DNA from: Humidesulfovibrio sp.
GTDB taxonomy: Bacteria; Desulfobacterota; Desulfovibrionia; Desulfovibrionales; Desulfovibrionaceae
Reading direction: 5' to 3'
Length of the DNA stretch: 64,000 nucleotides
Assembly: GCF_031082295.1 (NCBI RefSeq)
Contig: NZ_JAVHLD010000009.1
Location: 1 to 64,000, forward strand
The notes under the pieces were generated by a model. That model was not told the DNA's origin. It saw only the letters and a list, made by a program, of their open reading frames with translations, and ran no database searches. The position numbers were made by a program, and so were the translations under genes. Positions within the stretch are counted from its first letter, which is position 1; the number at the start of each line of letters is the position of its first letter. Below, piece after piece: positions 9,240 through 18,750 of the stretch.

Positions 9240-11390
9240 CTACTTCAGCCGTTCGGCCAGGACTTCGGCCACGTGCCGCACCTGCATGCGGCTGCCCTTG
9301 GCCTCAAGCCCGCCCCGCAGCTGCATGATGCAGCCGGGGCAATCCGTGAGCAACACTTCTGCGCCAGTCTTCTCGGCGTTCGCAAGCTTTTTCTTCAGCA
9401 ATTCCGCGGAAAGCTCCGGGAACTTCATGGAATACGTGCCGCCAAAGCCGCAGCAGACGTCCTCTTCCTCGGCCGGCAGATAGGTCAACCCGCCGATGTT
9501 GATGAGCTCGCGCGGGGCCTCGGTAACGCCCAGGCCACGGCAAAGGTGGCAGGGAGCGTGGTACGTGGCCTTTTTCCCGTCGGCGCGGAATTCGGCCGAC
9601 TTGACCTTGAGCACATCGTGCACGAAGGAGCTGAAGTCGATGACGCGGTCCGCGAACTGCTGCACCTTCACCGCAAGCTTGGGGTCCTTGCCGAGAATGT
9701 TCGGGTAGCCGTGCTTCAGATGCGAGGCGCAGGAGGCGCACAGGGTGAGGATATAGTCGTAGGCCGCGGGATCGAACGCGGTGACGTTCTGGGCCGCGAC
9801 CGAGCGGGAAGCCTCGCGCTCGCCCATCATCTGCACGGGCAGCCCGCAGCAGGACTGGTCCATGGGGAAGTCCACGGCCACGTTGTGGCTGGCGAGGATC
9901 TTCACCGCGGCCACGGCCTGCTCCGGGTAGACGAAGTCCTGCACGCAGCCGGAGAACAGCGCCACGCGCAGCTTCGGGGTGGCCACCCTGGGCTTGATGG
10001 CGTCGAACTGGTCGCGGAAAGGCTTCTCGGCGATGGCCGGAAGCGCCCGGAACTCCTGACCGCGCGCAAAGATCATGGGCAGGTGGCGCAGGTACGGGGT
10101 GCCGCCGGTGACGGGCTTCTGCACGGCCCGGGCCGAGCGCAGCAGCGCATGGAACATCTTGCGGCTCTTGAGCACCATGCCCAGCAGCTGGCTCTGCATC
10201 GGGTGTCCTTCCTCGTCCTGGATGCGGGCGTGGACCTCCTTGATGAGCCTCGGCAGGTCGATGCCGCCCACGCACACGGCCTTGCAGGCCCCGCAGTTGA
10301 TGCAGTTCTGAACAAGGTTCTTGGCCTTTTCGCGGCCATGGTAGAAATAGGTCAGAATGAGACCGATGGCCCCGATGTAAATGTGGCCGTACTGGTGCCC
10401 GCCCACCAGGCGGTACACCGGGCAGACGTTGGCGCAGGCGCCGCAGCGCACGCACCGGAGCACCTGCGAGAACACGGGATCCTTGGCAAGGGCGCGCCGC
10501 CCGTTGTCCAGGAACACCACGTGCATCTCCTTCTTGCCGTCCGGAGAGGCCTGGCACTCGCCCGGCCCGGTGATCCAGGTGACGTAGGAGGTGATGGCCT
10601 GGCCAGTGGCGTTCCTGGGCAGGGCCTTGATGACGCGCAGGGCGTCGGTGAGCTTCGGGGTGAGCTTGTCCAGGCCGACCAGGGCCACGTGCACGCGCGG
10701 CAGGGTCGTCACCAGACGGGCGTTGCCCTCGTTGGTGCACAGGGCGATAGTGCCGGTCTCGGCGATGGCGAAGTTGCCGCCGGAGATGCCCATCTCGGCC
10801 TGCACGTACTTGGCGCGCAGCTCCCGCCGGGCCACCTTCACCAGCTTTTGGATGTCGTTGTCCTGCTTGGCGCCGGTGACTTCGCTGAACAGATCGGCCA
10901 CCTGGTTGCGGGAAAGGTGGATGGCGGGCATGACCATGTGGGTCGGACCTTCGTGCCGCAGCTGGATGATCCACTCGCCCAGGTCGGTCTCCGTGACCTC
11001 CAGGCCCAGGTCCTCCAGGTGGTGGTTAAGGAGCGTCTCCTCGGCGGTCATGGACTTGGACTTGACGACGCGCTTGACGTTCGCCTTCTCCGCTATGCGG
11101 CCGATGATCTCGTTTGCCTCCTGCCCGGTCTTGGCAAGATGCACGGTGATGCCCATGCGCTCGGCGTTCTTCTTGAACTCCTCGAAGAGCTCGTCCATAT
11201 GGGCCATGGCCTGGTCCTTGGCCTGGGCGATCTCTCGCACCAGCCCCGCCACATCCATGCCGGCGAAGGCCTTGGCCCGACTGGCGCGATAGGCCACGGC
11301 GAAGTTGTCCATGGCCGTGCGCAAAAATTCATTGCCCAGCGCGCCGGAAAGCTCGCCCCGATATTCTTTGAGGTCGCGTGCGTTCTGCAT
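9240..11390 (-). CDS. Fused LutB/LutA-type L-lactate dehydrogenase Fe-S subunit (LldEF-like)
   Basis: The 716-aa protein joins three modules usually split between LutB and LutA. An N-terminal LUD domain (about 50-300) is followed by two 4Fe-4S motifs (CVRCGACANVCPVYR and CINCGACKAVC, about 310-390) and a C-terminal pair of CCG (heterodisulfide-reductase-like) domains with SCCGLPVQ and VCCGFGGTYS. This is the arrangement of the D. vulgaris lactate dehydrogenase subunit encoded next to a small LUD protein. It should act at the inner face of the membrane, passing electrons from L-lactate to the quinone pool or soluble carriers. The start lies 3 nt after the stop of the LutC-like gene, so the two are coupled. 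Confidence 0.93.
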   Translation of the reverse strand: MQNARDLKEYRGELSGALGNEFLRTAMDNFAVAYRASRAKAFAGMDVAGLVREIAQAKDQAMAHMDELFEEFKKNAERMGITVHLAKTGQEANEIIGRIAEKANVKRVVKSKSMTAEETLLNHHLEDLGLEVTETDLGEWIIQLRHEGPTHMVMPAIHLSRNQVADLFSEVTGAKQDNDIQKLVKVARRELRAKYVQAEMGISGGNFAIAETGTIALCTNEGNARLVTTLPRVHVALVGLDKLTPKLTDALRVIKALPRNATGQAITSYVTWITGPGECQASPDGKKEMHVVFLDNGRRALAKDPVFSQVLRCVRCGACANVCPVYRLVGGHQYGHIYIGAIGLILTYFYHGREKAKNLVQNCINCGACKAVCVGGIDLPRLIKEVHARIQDEEGHPMQSQLLGMVLKSRKMFHALLRSARAVQKPVTGGTPYLRHLPMIFARGQEFRALPAIAEKPFRDQFDAIKPRVATPKLRVALFSGCVQDFVYPEQAVAAVKILASHNVAVDFPMDQSCCGLPVQMMGEREASRSVAAQNVTAFDPAAYDYILTLCASCASHLKHGYPNILGKDPKLAVKVQQFADRVIDFSSFVHDVLKVKSAEFRADGKKATYHAPCHLCRGLGVTEAPRELINIGGLTYLPAEEEDVCCGFGGTYSMKFPELSAELLKKKLANAEKTGAEVLLTDCPGCIMQLRGGLEAKGSRMQVRHVAEVLAERLK

Positions 11391-11393
11391 GGC

Positions 11394-12020
11394 CTAGTCC
11401 TCCAGCAGCAGGATGTGCAATTCAAGGGGGCCGTGCACGCCGATGGCCAGCACGCGCTCGATGTCTGCCGTGCGCGAGGCGCCGGTGACAAAGGCGACAT
11501 AGCCCGGAGCGTCCTTGCACAGCTCGCGCAGCAGCCCCTCCACCTCGAAGCTCGTCTCGCGGATGACCGAGAGCGGCACCACGCAGACGTGCACCTCGCA
11601 GATCATGGTGGCTAGGCGCAGTTCCTCGCTCCTGGAGTCGATGACGCAGGTGCCGGTCTCGGCGATGGCCGCCTGGGCCATGGTGAAGCCGATGTCGACC
11701 CCTGCCAGGTGCTTGCGCATGCCGCTGGTGATGAAGGTGACCCCCTTCGCGGCGCAGGCGTCGCCCAGAGCCTTGGCGGACTCGGCTGGCAGGCCCGGCG
11801 CGGCGATGATCTTGCCGAGCTTGGCATCGCAAAGCGCCCCGGCATCGCTGGAGAGGTCCGACTCGCAGCCCGAGGGCAATAGCTGGCAGGCCTCCTTCTT
11901 GTCACAAACATCCAGGGTATAGGCGTACGCCTCTTCCATGGTCTTGACTCGGGAGACGATGGCCGAGACGAGTCCGGCCTTCTCAGTCAGAAGATCTGCA
12001 AGCCGTGCTTTGTCGCTCAT
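11394..12020 (-). CDS. LutC/LldG-type LUD-domain lactate utilisation protein
   Basis: The 208-aa protein is a stand-alone LUD domain, with a TGTCVIDS-like core (AIAETGTCVIDSRSEELR) and a C-terminal GVHGPLELHILLLED segment typical of LutC. Together with the downstream fused LldEF protein it should make the Fe-S L-lactate dehydrogenase. ATG at 12020 has CGAGGT upstream. It is 76 nt downstream of the lactate permease stop, across a strong stem-loop. An internal cluster of Cys (CDKKEACQLLPSGC, about 39-52) is not part of a standard 4Fe-4S motif. Confidence 0.9.
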   Translation of the reverse strand: MSDKARLADLLTEKAGLVSAIVSRVKTMEEAYAYTLDVCDKKEACQLLPSGCESDLSSDAGALCDAKLGKIIAAPGLPAESAKALGDACAAKGVTFITSGMRKHLAGVDIGFTMAQAAIAETGTCVIDSRSEELRLATMICEVHVCVVPLSVIRETSFEVEGLLRELCKDAPGYVAFVTGASRTADIERVLAIGVHGPLELHILLLED

Positions 12021-12061
12021 GATGGTACCTCGAAATATGGTCGGAGCATATATAATGAGGA

Positions 12062-12088
12062 GGGGGGCGCGGCCATGCCACGCCCCCC
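12062..12088 (-). other. Intercistronic stem-loop between lldP and lutC-like gene
   Basis: GGGGGGCG pairs with CGCCCCCC over an 11-nt loop that can itself add three pairs. There is no T-run on the minus strand (CTCCTCATTATAT follows), so it is more likely an mRNA-stabilising or attenuating structure in the operon than a full terminator. Confidence 0.6.
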
Positions 12089-12096
12089 TTTGCTAT

Positions 12097-13776
12097 TTAG
12101 AACCCAAGGTTCATGGAAATGGCCAGAGTGCCGAGAATGCCTGCCATAATGACATAGTAGGTCATGGGGATAAGGGCCAACTTGATGAGCTTGCCCTCTA
12201 CGCCGACCAGGCCAACGGTTGCGCAAGCCGCAACAACGTTATGCACGCAGATCATGTTGCCGGCAGCACCGCCGACAGCCTGAAGCGCGACGACAAGGGT
12301 GGGGGCTGCACCGATCTTGTCGGCAACGCCATACTGGAAGAGGGAGAACATCATGTTGGAAACCGTGTTGCTGCCTGCGATGAACGCGCCCAGCGCACCA
12401 ATGACGGACGCAAAGGCCGGCCAGGTGCTTCCAGCAATATCGGCCACGCCGCTAGCCAGGGTCAGGGGCATGCTGGCAAGCTCTGCACCATTGGTGGCGG
12501 AGTTGATGAAGATACGCACCATGGGTACGGCAAAGCCCAGCGCCACGCTGGCGCCAACCATGGTCTTGGCGGAAAGCCCGATGGCCTTGGTCATGTCCGC
12601 GACCTTCATCTTCTGGATGAAGAAGGTAAAGGCCACAGCCACCAGGAAGATGGTGCCGGGGAGGTACAAGAACTGGGCGTTGGTGCTCAGCTTGGTGCCG
12701 AGAATCTGCGTGTAGGTGATGGTCACAGCGGGAGAGGTCAGCATGGACTTAAGCGCAGGCCAGGTGCGGCTCAAAACGAGCAGGCCCGCCACGATCAGGT
12801 AAGGCACCCAGGCGCTGAACAGATTGATGTGACACTTCTCTTCCGTGCAATGGGTGTCGGCCTTGAGAGCGCCCATCCAGTCGGGTGCCCACTGGGACTC
12901 GGGGGGGAAATCCCACACGTGCTTGGGGACGAGGAAACCTTTCTTGGCAGCAGTGATAACGATGGGCAGGGCGATAAGCGGGCTGATAAGGGACGGGAAG
13001 TCGGGGCCAAGCGTGACGCCAACGATCATGTACGGAATGGTGAAGCACAGCGCGGCGAAGATTGCGAAGGGGGCACACTCAAGCCCTTCCTTCCAGGATT
13101 TGCTCTTTCCGAAGAAACGGGTGAGCATCAGGCACAGGGCCAGAGGGATAAATGTTCCGATAATGCCGTGCATCACGGCGACGTTGGCGCCGATTCTGTA
13201 CAGATATTCCATGAATGCGGGATCAGAGAATTTGGCGGTGCCAAGCATGGTGTGAATGATCGGTGCGTCAAGACCAGTGCGGACGCCAAGCAGAATGGGC
13301 GTTCCAACCGCGCCGAAGGAGACGGGGGTGCTCTGGATGATGAGTGCCATCAAGACTGCTGCGATGGCCGGGAAGCCCAGCACAACCAGCAGCGGCGCAG
13401 CGACGGCGGCGGGTGTACCAAAGCCGGCGGCACCTTCGATAAAGGCGCCAAAGAGGAAGGCCACGATGATCGCCTGAATTCTGCGGTCTGGACTGATATC
13501 CATGAAACCACGCCGAATCGTGGTGACTGCGCCGCTGAACGTAAGCGTGTTCAACATCAGGATGGCGCCAAATACGATGTAGAGAATTGTGATGGCGATG
13601 CATACGCCCTGAATGCTGGAAGCGGCGACCAATGTCAGGTCCATCTTCCAGGCGAGCATACCCATTACCGCAGTGTAGAGCCAGGCAACGGGCATGGCGC
13701 GTTTTGCGGGCCACCGCATGAGCACCAACAAAACAAAGACCACCAAAATCGGCGTAAAAGCCATAAATGCATACAT
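12097..13776 (-). CDS. lldP: L-lactate permease (LctP family)
   Basis: The 559-aa protein is a polytopic inner-membrane transporter with 12 or more hydrophobic segments. Typical LctP features are a [16 protein letters not shown]-like stretch ([15 protein letters not shown] here) and the C-terminal [20 protein letters not shown] block. It imports lactate (and possibly glycolate) with protons. The start has a strong AGGAGG site 6 nt upstream. It lies 238 nt downstream of ackA, a larger gap than elsewhere in the operon, so an internal promoter is possible. I see only one TCAGACA half-site (13870-13876) resembling the activator sites upstream of the operon, and no -24/-12 element in that gap. Gene order differs from D. 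vulgaris, where the permease precedes the FAD dehydrogenase. Confidence 0.95.
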   Translation of the reverse strand: MYAFMAFTPILVVFVLLVLMRWPAKRAMPVAWLYTAVMGMLAWKMDLTLVAASSIQGVCIAITILYIVFGAILMLNTLTFSGAVTTIRRGFMDISPDRRIQAIIVAFLFGAFIEGAAGFGTPAAVAAPLLVVLGFPAIAAVLMALIIQSTPVSFGAVGTPILLGVRTGLDAPIIHTMLGTAKFSDPAFMEYLYRIGANVAVMHGIIGTFIPLALCLMLTRFFGKSKSWKEGLECAPFAIFAALCFTIPYMIVGVTLGPDFPSLISPLIALPIVITAAKKGFLVPKHVWDFPPESQWAPDWMGALKADTHCTEEKCHINLFSAWVPYLIVAGLLVLSRTWPALKSMLTSPAVTITYTQILGTKLSTNAQFLYLPGTIFLVAVAFTFFIQKMKVADMTKAIGLSAKTMVGASVALGFAVPMVRIFINSATNGAELASMPLTLASGVADIAGSTWPAFASVIGALGAFIAGSNTVSNMMFSLFQYGVADKIGAAPTLVVALQAVGGAAGNMICVHNVVAACATVGLVGVEGKLIKLALIPMTYYVIMAGILGTLAISMNLGF

Positions 13777-14014
13777 TTCTCAAACTCCTCCTGAGTAAAG
13801 TTTAGCGCACTTCTCTATCACTAAACCATCCCCAGTCAGTCACACGGGCACCAGGAAATGGTATTGTTTTCAGACAAGTATTAACAAGGATCAATGCAAG
13901 CCGGCTCCGAGGTCTCCACAAGTCACTATCCTTGCCAACATCACGCGCGCCATCCTTCCCCAGATGCATGCCGCCTGCGGAGCCCGCTCCGCGAAACGCC
14001 CCTGCGCTGGTTGC

Positions 14015-15226
14015 TTATGAGGCGCGCAGCACCTCGGCGGTTTGCCTGGCGATCTCCAACTCCTCGTTGGTGGGAATCACCAGCACGCGCACCCTGGAGC
14101 CCTTGGCGCCGATGTCACGCGCCCCACGCTCCATTGACAGGTTGCGCTCATGGTCAAGCTCCACGCCAAGGGCGGACAGCCCCCGGCAGGACAGCTCGCG
14201 CGAGACGGGGTCGTTCTCGCCGATGCCGGCCGTGAACACGATGGCGTCCACGCGGCCGAGCACCGCCATGTAAGAACCGATGTACTTGCGGTTGCGATAG
14301 CCGAACATGTCCAGGGCCAGCCTGGCCTGCGAGTCGCCCTCGGCCACGGCCTTGTGGATGTCGCGCATGTCGTTCATGCCGCAGATGCCCTTGAGCCCGC
14401 TCTTCTTGTTCAAAATGTCGTCGATCTCTTGCAGCGAATACCCCTTGCGTTCCGCCAGGTAGAAGATGATTGCCGGGTCGATGTCGCCGCTCCTGGTGCC
14501 CATGATGACCCCTGCCAGGGGCGTCATGCCGAGCGAGGTGTCCACGCTCTTCCCGTCCTTCACGGCGCAGATGCTGGAGCCGTTGCCCAGGTGCACGGTG
14601 ATGAGGTTGGTCTCCTCGGGGTTCTTGCCGAGCATCATGGCGGCCTCGCGCGCAACATAGCGGTGCGAGGTGCCGTGGAAGCCGTAACGGCGGACGTTGA
14701 GGTCCGTATAAAGCTCGTACGGGAGGGCGTAGAGGAAGGCCTTGGGCGGCATGGTCTGGTGGAACGCCGTGTCGAAAACGGCCACCTGCGGCACGCCCGG
14801 GAACAGGGCCTGCGCGGTCTCGATGCCTGTAAGGTTGGCCGGATTGTGCAACGGCGCCAGGGGCACGCAGGCGCGGATGGCCGCCATCACGTCCGCGTCC
14901 ACCAGGGTGGAGGCGTGGAAACGTTCGCCGCCGTGCACCACGCGGTGGCCAACGGCGCTGATCTCGGAAGCGTCCTTGATGACGCCGTGCTCCTTGTCGG
15001 TCAGCAGGGCGATGACCGCGCGCATTGCCGCGCCGTGGTCGCCCATGGCCTCCTCGCGGTTCACAAGCCCCTCGCCGTCCTGGCCGGGGCGCTTCTTGTG
15101 CATGAGGCGGGCGCGCTCGTCGCCGATGCGCTCCACCAGCCCCGAGGCCATGACCACAGGCCCGTCCATGTTGAAGAGCTGGTACTTGAGCGAAGAGCTG
15201 CCGGTGTTGATGACAAGTATGTTCAT
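14015..15226 (-). CDS. ackA: Acetate kinase
   Basis: The 403-aa protein has the acetate kinase signatures: MNILVINTGSSSLKYQL at the N-terminus (phosphate 1 region), VGHRVVHGG, the substrate Arg region, NLITVHLGNGSS and the adenosine loop near FTAGIGEN. It converts acetyl-phosphate and ADP to acetate and ATP, the substrate-level phosphorylation step of incomplete lactate oxidation. It starts 10 nt after the pta stop, so the two are translationally linked. Length is standard (about 400 aa). Confidence 0.98.
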   Translation of the reverse strand: MNILVINTGSSSLKYQLFNMDGPVVMASGLVERIGDERARLMHKKRPGQDGEGLVNREEAMGDHGAAMRAVIALLTDKEHGVIKDASEISAVGHRVVHGGERFHASTLVDADVMAAIRACVPLAPLHNPANLTGIETAQALFPGVPQVAVFDTAFHQTMPPKAFLYALPYELYTDLNVRRYGFHGTSHRYVAREAAMMLGKNPEETNLITVHLGNGSSICAVKDGKSVDTSLGMTPLAGVIMGTRSGDIDPAIIFYLAERKGYSLQEIDDILNKKSGLKGICGMNDMRDIHKAVAEGDSQARLALDMFGYRNRKYIGSYMAVLGRVDAIVFTAGIGENDPVSRELSCRGLSALGVELDHERNLSMERGARDIGAKGSRVRVLVIPTNEELEIARQTAEVLRAS

Positions 15227-15236
15227 GGCTGTTCCG

Positions 15237-17342
15237 CTATCCCTTCTTCACTGCCTGGGCCTGGATGGCGGTGATGGCCACGGTGTTGACGATGTCGGGC
15301 ACGGTGCACCCGCGCGAGAGGTCGTTGATGGGCTTGTTCAGACCCTGGAGCACGGGGCCGATGGCCACTGCCTGCGCAGAGCGCTGCACGGCCTTGTAGG
15401 TGTTGTTGCCGGTGTTCAGGTCGGGGAAGATGAACACGGTGGCGCGACCGGCCACGGCGCTGTCGGGCATCTTGGTGTGGGCGACCTCGATGTCAACGGC
15501 GGCGTCGTACTGCAGCGGGCCTTCCAGCAGCAGGTGGGGGGCGCGCTCGTGGGCGATGGCGGTGGCCTTGATGACCTTCTCCACATCCAGGCCCTTGCCC
15601 GAGTCGCCTGTGGAGTAGGACAGCATGGCGATGCGCGGCTCGATGCCGAACAGTTGCGCGGTTTCGGCGCTGGAGAGCGCGATCTCGGCCAGTTCCTCCG
15701 CCGTGGGGTTCGGGTTCACGGCGCAGTCGCCGTAGACCAGCACGCGGTCCTTCAAGCACATGAAGAACACGCTGGAGACGATGGAGGAGCCCGGCCTGGT
15801 CTTGATGATCTCAAAAGCCGGGCGGATGGTCTGCTGCGTGGTTGTGATGGAACCGGAGACCATGCCGTCGGCGTGGCCCTTGTGCACCATCATGGTCGAG
15901 TAGAAGGTCGGATCGAGCATGCGGTCGCGGGCGTCCTCTTCGCGGATGCCCTTGTGCTTGCGCAGCTCGTAGTAGGTGTTGACGTAGTCCTCGTAATTCT
16001 CAGACTTGCCGGGCTCGACGATCCTCACGCCATCCAGCTCCAGGTTCAGCTGGCTCATCTTGGTGCGGATGTCGCTCTCCTTGCCGAGCAGGGTCAGGTC
16101 GACCACGCCGCGCCGGAGCAGGATGTCGGCGGCGCGCATGATGCGCTCACCGGTGCCCTCGGGCAGGACGATGTGCTGCTTCTTGGCCTTGGCCTTGAGG
16201 ATGAGGCTGAACTCGAACATCTTCGGCGTGACGGTGGTGGGCTTGGCTGCCACCAGCTTGGTGCGCAGCTCGGGCAGGTCCACATGCTCCTCGAACACGC
16301 GCAGTGCCGACTGGATCTTGTTCTGGTCGCCGGGTTCGATGCGCCCGTACAAGTCGTAGAGGATGCGGGCGGTCTTGTAGGTGTGGCCCTCGGCGATGAG
16401 GATGGGAATGGGCGCGCCGACCCAGCCCTCGATGAGCTTGCGCACGGACTCGGAGGGGTCGAGCCCGCCTGTGAGCAGGATGCCCGAGATGTCCGGGTAG
16501 TTGGTGGAGAGCCTGGAAGCCAGGGAGCCCAGAATGATGTCGGACCGGTCGCCGGGGGTGATGACCAGGCTGCCGCGCTCGATGTAGTTGAGGAAGTTGC
16601 CAAGCTGCATGGCGGCGATGACGTAGGTGTCAACGAGGTTTGAGAGCATGTCGCCGCCGTAGAGCACGCGGGCGTCGAGCCACTTGACCACGTCGGACAC
16701 GGTGGGCTTGCCGAGCTTCGGCTCCTCCGGGATGACATAGATGGGGAAGCATTCCGGGCAGCGGATCTTCTGGCGGAGCTCCTCCACCATGTTGGTGCCG
16801 TCCACGTCCTCAACGCGGTTGATGACGGCGGCCAGGATGTCCAGCCCCTTGTCCTCGAAGGATTCGATGGTCAGCAGGGAGGAGGCGACGATCTCTTCCT
16901 GGGTCTTCTTTTGCGCGTTGCACACAAGCAGCACGGGGCAGCCCAGGTTGGCGGCGATGTCGGCGTTGATGTCGAACTCGAACGCGGGGTCGCTGCCGAG
17001 GAAGTCCGTCCCCTCGCACAGAATGAAATCAAAGCGCGACTGAAGCGAGCTGAAATCGTTCAGGATCTTTTCAAGCAAGGCCTCGTGCTGGCCCTGGTTG
17101 ATCATCTCCCTGGCCTTCTGCATGGTGAAGGAGAAGGTCTCGGAATAGCGCATGTCCAGGTTGAACTGGTTCAGCACGAGATTAATGTCATGATCCTTGG
17201 CTGAGCTCTCGGAGGAATTAATGATGGGCCGGAAAAAGGCCACCTTCTGGATGTCGCGCAACAGGAGTTGCATGAGTCCCAACACAATGGCTGATTTGCC
17301 GCTGCGCGGTTCCACCCCTGTGACGAATAAGTTGTCTGCCAC
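15237..17342 (-). CDS. pta: Phosphate acetyltransferase (long form)
   Basis: The 701-aa protein is the long Pta type. It has an N-terminal BioD-like P-loop module (VEPRSGKSAIVLG, about 8-20), a central DRTGG domain (about 215-330) and a C-terminal PTA_PTB catalytic domain (about 375-700) with VLPEGTGERI and a YGDCAVNPNPTAEELA region. It interconverts acetyl-CoA and acetyl-phosphate, feeding AckA 10 nt downstream. The N-terminal regions in enterobacterial Pta mediate allosteric control by pyruvate and NADH, so similar control is possible here. Upstream is a large inverted repeat (17378-17437) within the operon. Confidence 0.98.
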   Translation of the reverse strand: MADNLFVTGVEPRSGKSAIVLGLMQLLLRDIQKVAFFRPIINSSESSAKDHDINLVLNQFNLDMRYSETFSFTMQKAREMINQGQHEALLEKILNDFSSLQSRFDFILCEGTDFLGSDPAFEFDINADIAANLGCPVLLVCNAQKKTQEEIVASSLLTIESFEDKGLDILAAVINRVEDVDGTNMVEELRQKIRCPECFPIYVIPEEPKLGKPTVSDVVKWLDARVLYGGDMLSNLVDTYVIAAMQLGNFLNYIERGSLVITPGDRSDIILGSLASRLSTNYPDISGILLTGGLDPSESVRKLIEGWVGAPIPILIAEGHTYKTARILYDLYGRIEPGDQNKIQSALRVFEEHVDLPELRTKLVAAKPTTVTPKMFEFSLILKAKAKKQHIVLPEGTGERIMRAADILLRRGVVDLTLLGKESDIRTKMSQLNLELDGVRIVEPGKSENYEDYVNTYYELRKHKGIREEDARDRMLDPTFYSTMMVHKGHADGMVSGSITTTQQTIRPAFEIIKTRPGSSIVSSVFFMCLKDRVLVYGDCAVNPNPTAEELAEIALSSAETAQLFGIEPRIAMLSYSTGDSGKGLDVEKVIKATAIAHERAPHLLLEGPLQYDAAVDIEVAHTKMPDSAVAGRATVFIFPDLNTGNNTYKAVQRSAQAVAIGPVLQGLNKPINDLSRGCTVPDIVNTVAITAIQAQAVKKG

Positions 17343-17377
17343 GATGCGCTCCTTGTGATTTTTGACATTCCATGGAG

Positions 17378-17437
17378 TCTCCCGGCGCCGACGTTTTTGA
17401 GGGGGGGTGTGGGGGGCGAGACCCCGGCGCCGGGAGA
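17378..17437 (-). repeat. Large intercistronic inverted repeat between Fe-S subunit and pta genes
   Basis: A perfect 13-bp repeat TCTCCCGGCGCCG (17378-17390) is mirrored at 17425-17437, with a 34-nt G-rich/C-rich loop. It fills the 105-nt gap between two genes that are otherwise tightly packed. There is no T-run on the minus strand after the stem. Differential mRNA processing or stability is a plausible role. Confidence 0.65.
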
Positions 17438-17447
17438 GGACCTTCCG

Positions 17448-18737
17448 CTAGAGTGACTCTGCGTAGATCTCCATGGGGTGCCTCACGGCAATCTGGTCGC
17501 CGGAGCGTGAGAGCATATCGGAGATCTGCAGCATGCAGGCGGGACAGCCCGTGGCCACAACCTGGGCCTTGGAGCCCACGATATTGTCCCGTTTCTGCAT
17601 ACCTATCTTGGCCGAGATCTCCGCGTGCTGCAAGGTGAAGCTGCCTCCGCAACCACAACATGTGTCGGGGGCGGCCATTTCAACGACATTATAGGCCGGG
17701 TTCATGCGCAGCACGGTTCGCGGCTGGGCGGAAACCCCAAGGGACTTCTTGAGGTGGCAGGGGTCGTGCACGGTGACGCTCACCGCACCGGCCTTGGGCT
17801 GCGGCGCCTTAAGCCCCAGCTTGTCCACCACGAAGGCGTTGACGTCCATGACCTTGGCCGAAAGCTCGACGATGCGCTGCTGATCGCTTTGGCTCATGCC
17901 GGAGGCCATGGTCGGCCAGATCTTCTTCATGGTCGAGGTGCAGGTGGCGCACGGCGTCACCAGCGCGTCGAACTTGCCGCGCGCGAACACGTCGAGGTTG
18001 GCGCGCACGAGCTTTTCGTAGCTCTGCTTGTCGCCCGAGGACAGTGCCGGGATGCCGCAACAGGCCTGGCCAGCGGGCAGGTATACGCCCACGCCGTGGT
18101 GCTTCAACACCTTGAGCACGGCGTGCCCCACGCGCGGAAATATCTTGTCCGCCAGGCATCCGGGGAAGAAGGCCACCTTGAGCCCGCTCTTGCCGGCCGG
18201 GGTGTCCAGGCTCGGCACTTCTGAATGCAGCGGCGTCTTGGCCAGCAGCATCAGGTGGCGGTCGCCCAGCACGGGCGAGAGGAACTTGGAACAGGACGAG
18301 CCGATGATGTCGTTCACCGGAGAGGTAAACAGGCCCTGGAACTTGCTGGCCACGCCGAGCATGGTGTTGAACAGCCCGGGCTTGGTCAGCATGCCCCGGA
18401 AGATGACCTGCTTGACCTTGGACAGGCCGAGGTAGCCGGTGAGGATGACCCGCGCCTTGAGGAAGATGTCCAGGGCCTTCACGCCGCTGGGACAGTTGGC
18501 CGCGCAGGAGCCGCACAGCAGGCAGCGGGTAACCTTGTCCTGAACGCCCTGGGGGTCCTTGACGAGTTCCTTGGCCAGTCCTTCCAGCAGGGAAATCTTG
18601 CCGCGCGCCACGTCGCCCTCGCGGCCGGTCTGCCCGTAGATGGGGCACACGGCCTGGCACATGCCGCAACGCATGCAGCTCACCAGCTGGTCGTCGAGCT
18701 CGCCAAGAAGGCGAAGGAGTTCGTGCATGTCGGCCAT
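17448..18737 (-). CDS. GlcF-like Fe-S subunit of lactate/glycolate dehydrogenase
   Basis: The 429-aa protein has two 4Fe-4S motifs near the N-terminus (CMRCGMCQAVCPIYG at about 21-35 and CLLCGSCAANCPSG at about 72-85) and two CCG domains (CCGIPALSSG and CCGCGGSFTLQH). This is the GlcF/LutA-like electron-transfer partner of the FAD subunit encoded 13 nt upstream. It probably accepts electrons from the flavin and passes them to the quinone pool or soluble carriers. ATG at 18737 with AGGGGGCGG upstream is preferred; an internal ATG at 18728 is possible. It corresponds by context to the Fe-S protein between glcD-like and pta genes in D. vulgaris. Confidence 0.93.
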   Translation of the reverse strand: MADMHELLRLLGELDDQLVSCMRCGMCQAVCPIYGQTGREGDVARGKISLLEGLAKELVKDPQGVQDKVTRCLLCGSCAANCPSGVKALDIFLKARVILTGYLGLSKVKQVIFRGMLTKPGLFNTMLGVASKFQGLFTSPVNDIIGSSCSKFLSPVLGDRHLMLLAKTPLHSEVPSLDTPAGKSGLKVAFFPGCLADKIFPRVGHAVLKVLKHHGVGVYLPAGQACCGIPALSSGDKQSYEKLVRANLDVFARGKFDALVTPCATCTSTMKKIWPTMASGMSQSDQQRIVELSAKVMDVNAFVVDKLGLKAPQPKAGAVSVTVHDPCHLKKSLGVSAQPRTVLRMNPAYNVVEMAAPDTCCGCGGSFTLQHAEISAKIGMQKRDNIVGSKAQVVATGCPACMLQISDMLSRSGDQIAVRHPMEIYAESL

Positions 18738-18750
18738 GACGATCCGCCCC

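Noticed and set aside
9174-11615. Very long open frame on the plus strand antisense to the fused lactate dehydrogenase subunit; similar long antisense frames at 22080-24032 and 25028-28825
   Set aside because: Products are low-complexity, rich in Gly, Ala, His, Val and Arg as expected from a high-GC antisense frame, lack recognisable domains, and lie over genes with clear motifs on the other strand.
13870-13876. TCAGACA upstream of the lactate permease, similar to the right half of the activator sites
   Set aside because: Only a half-site; no matching left half and no -24/-12 element in the 238-bp gap. Kept only as a side note.
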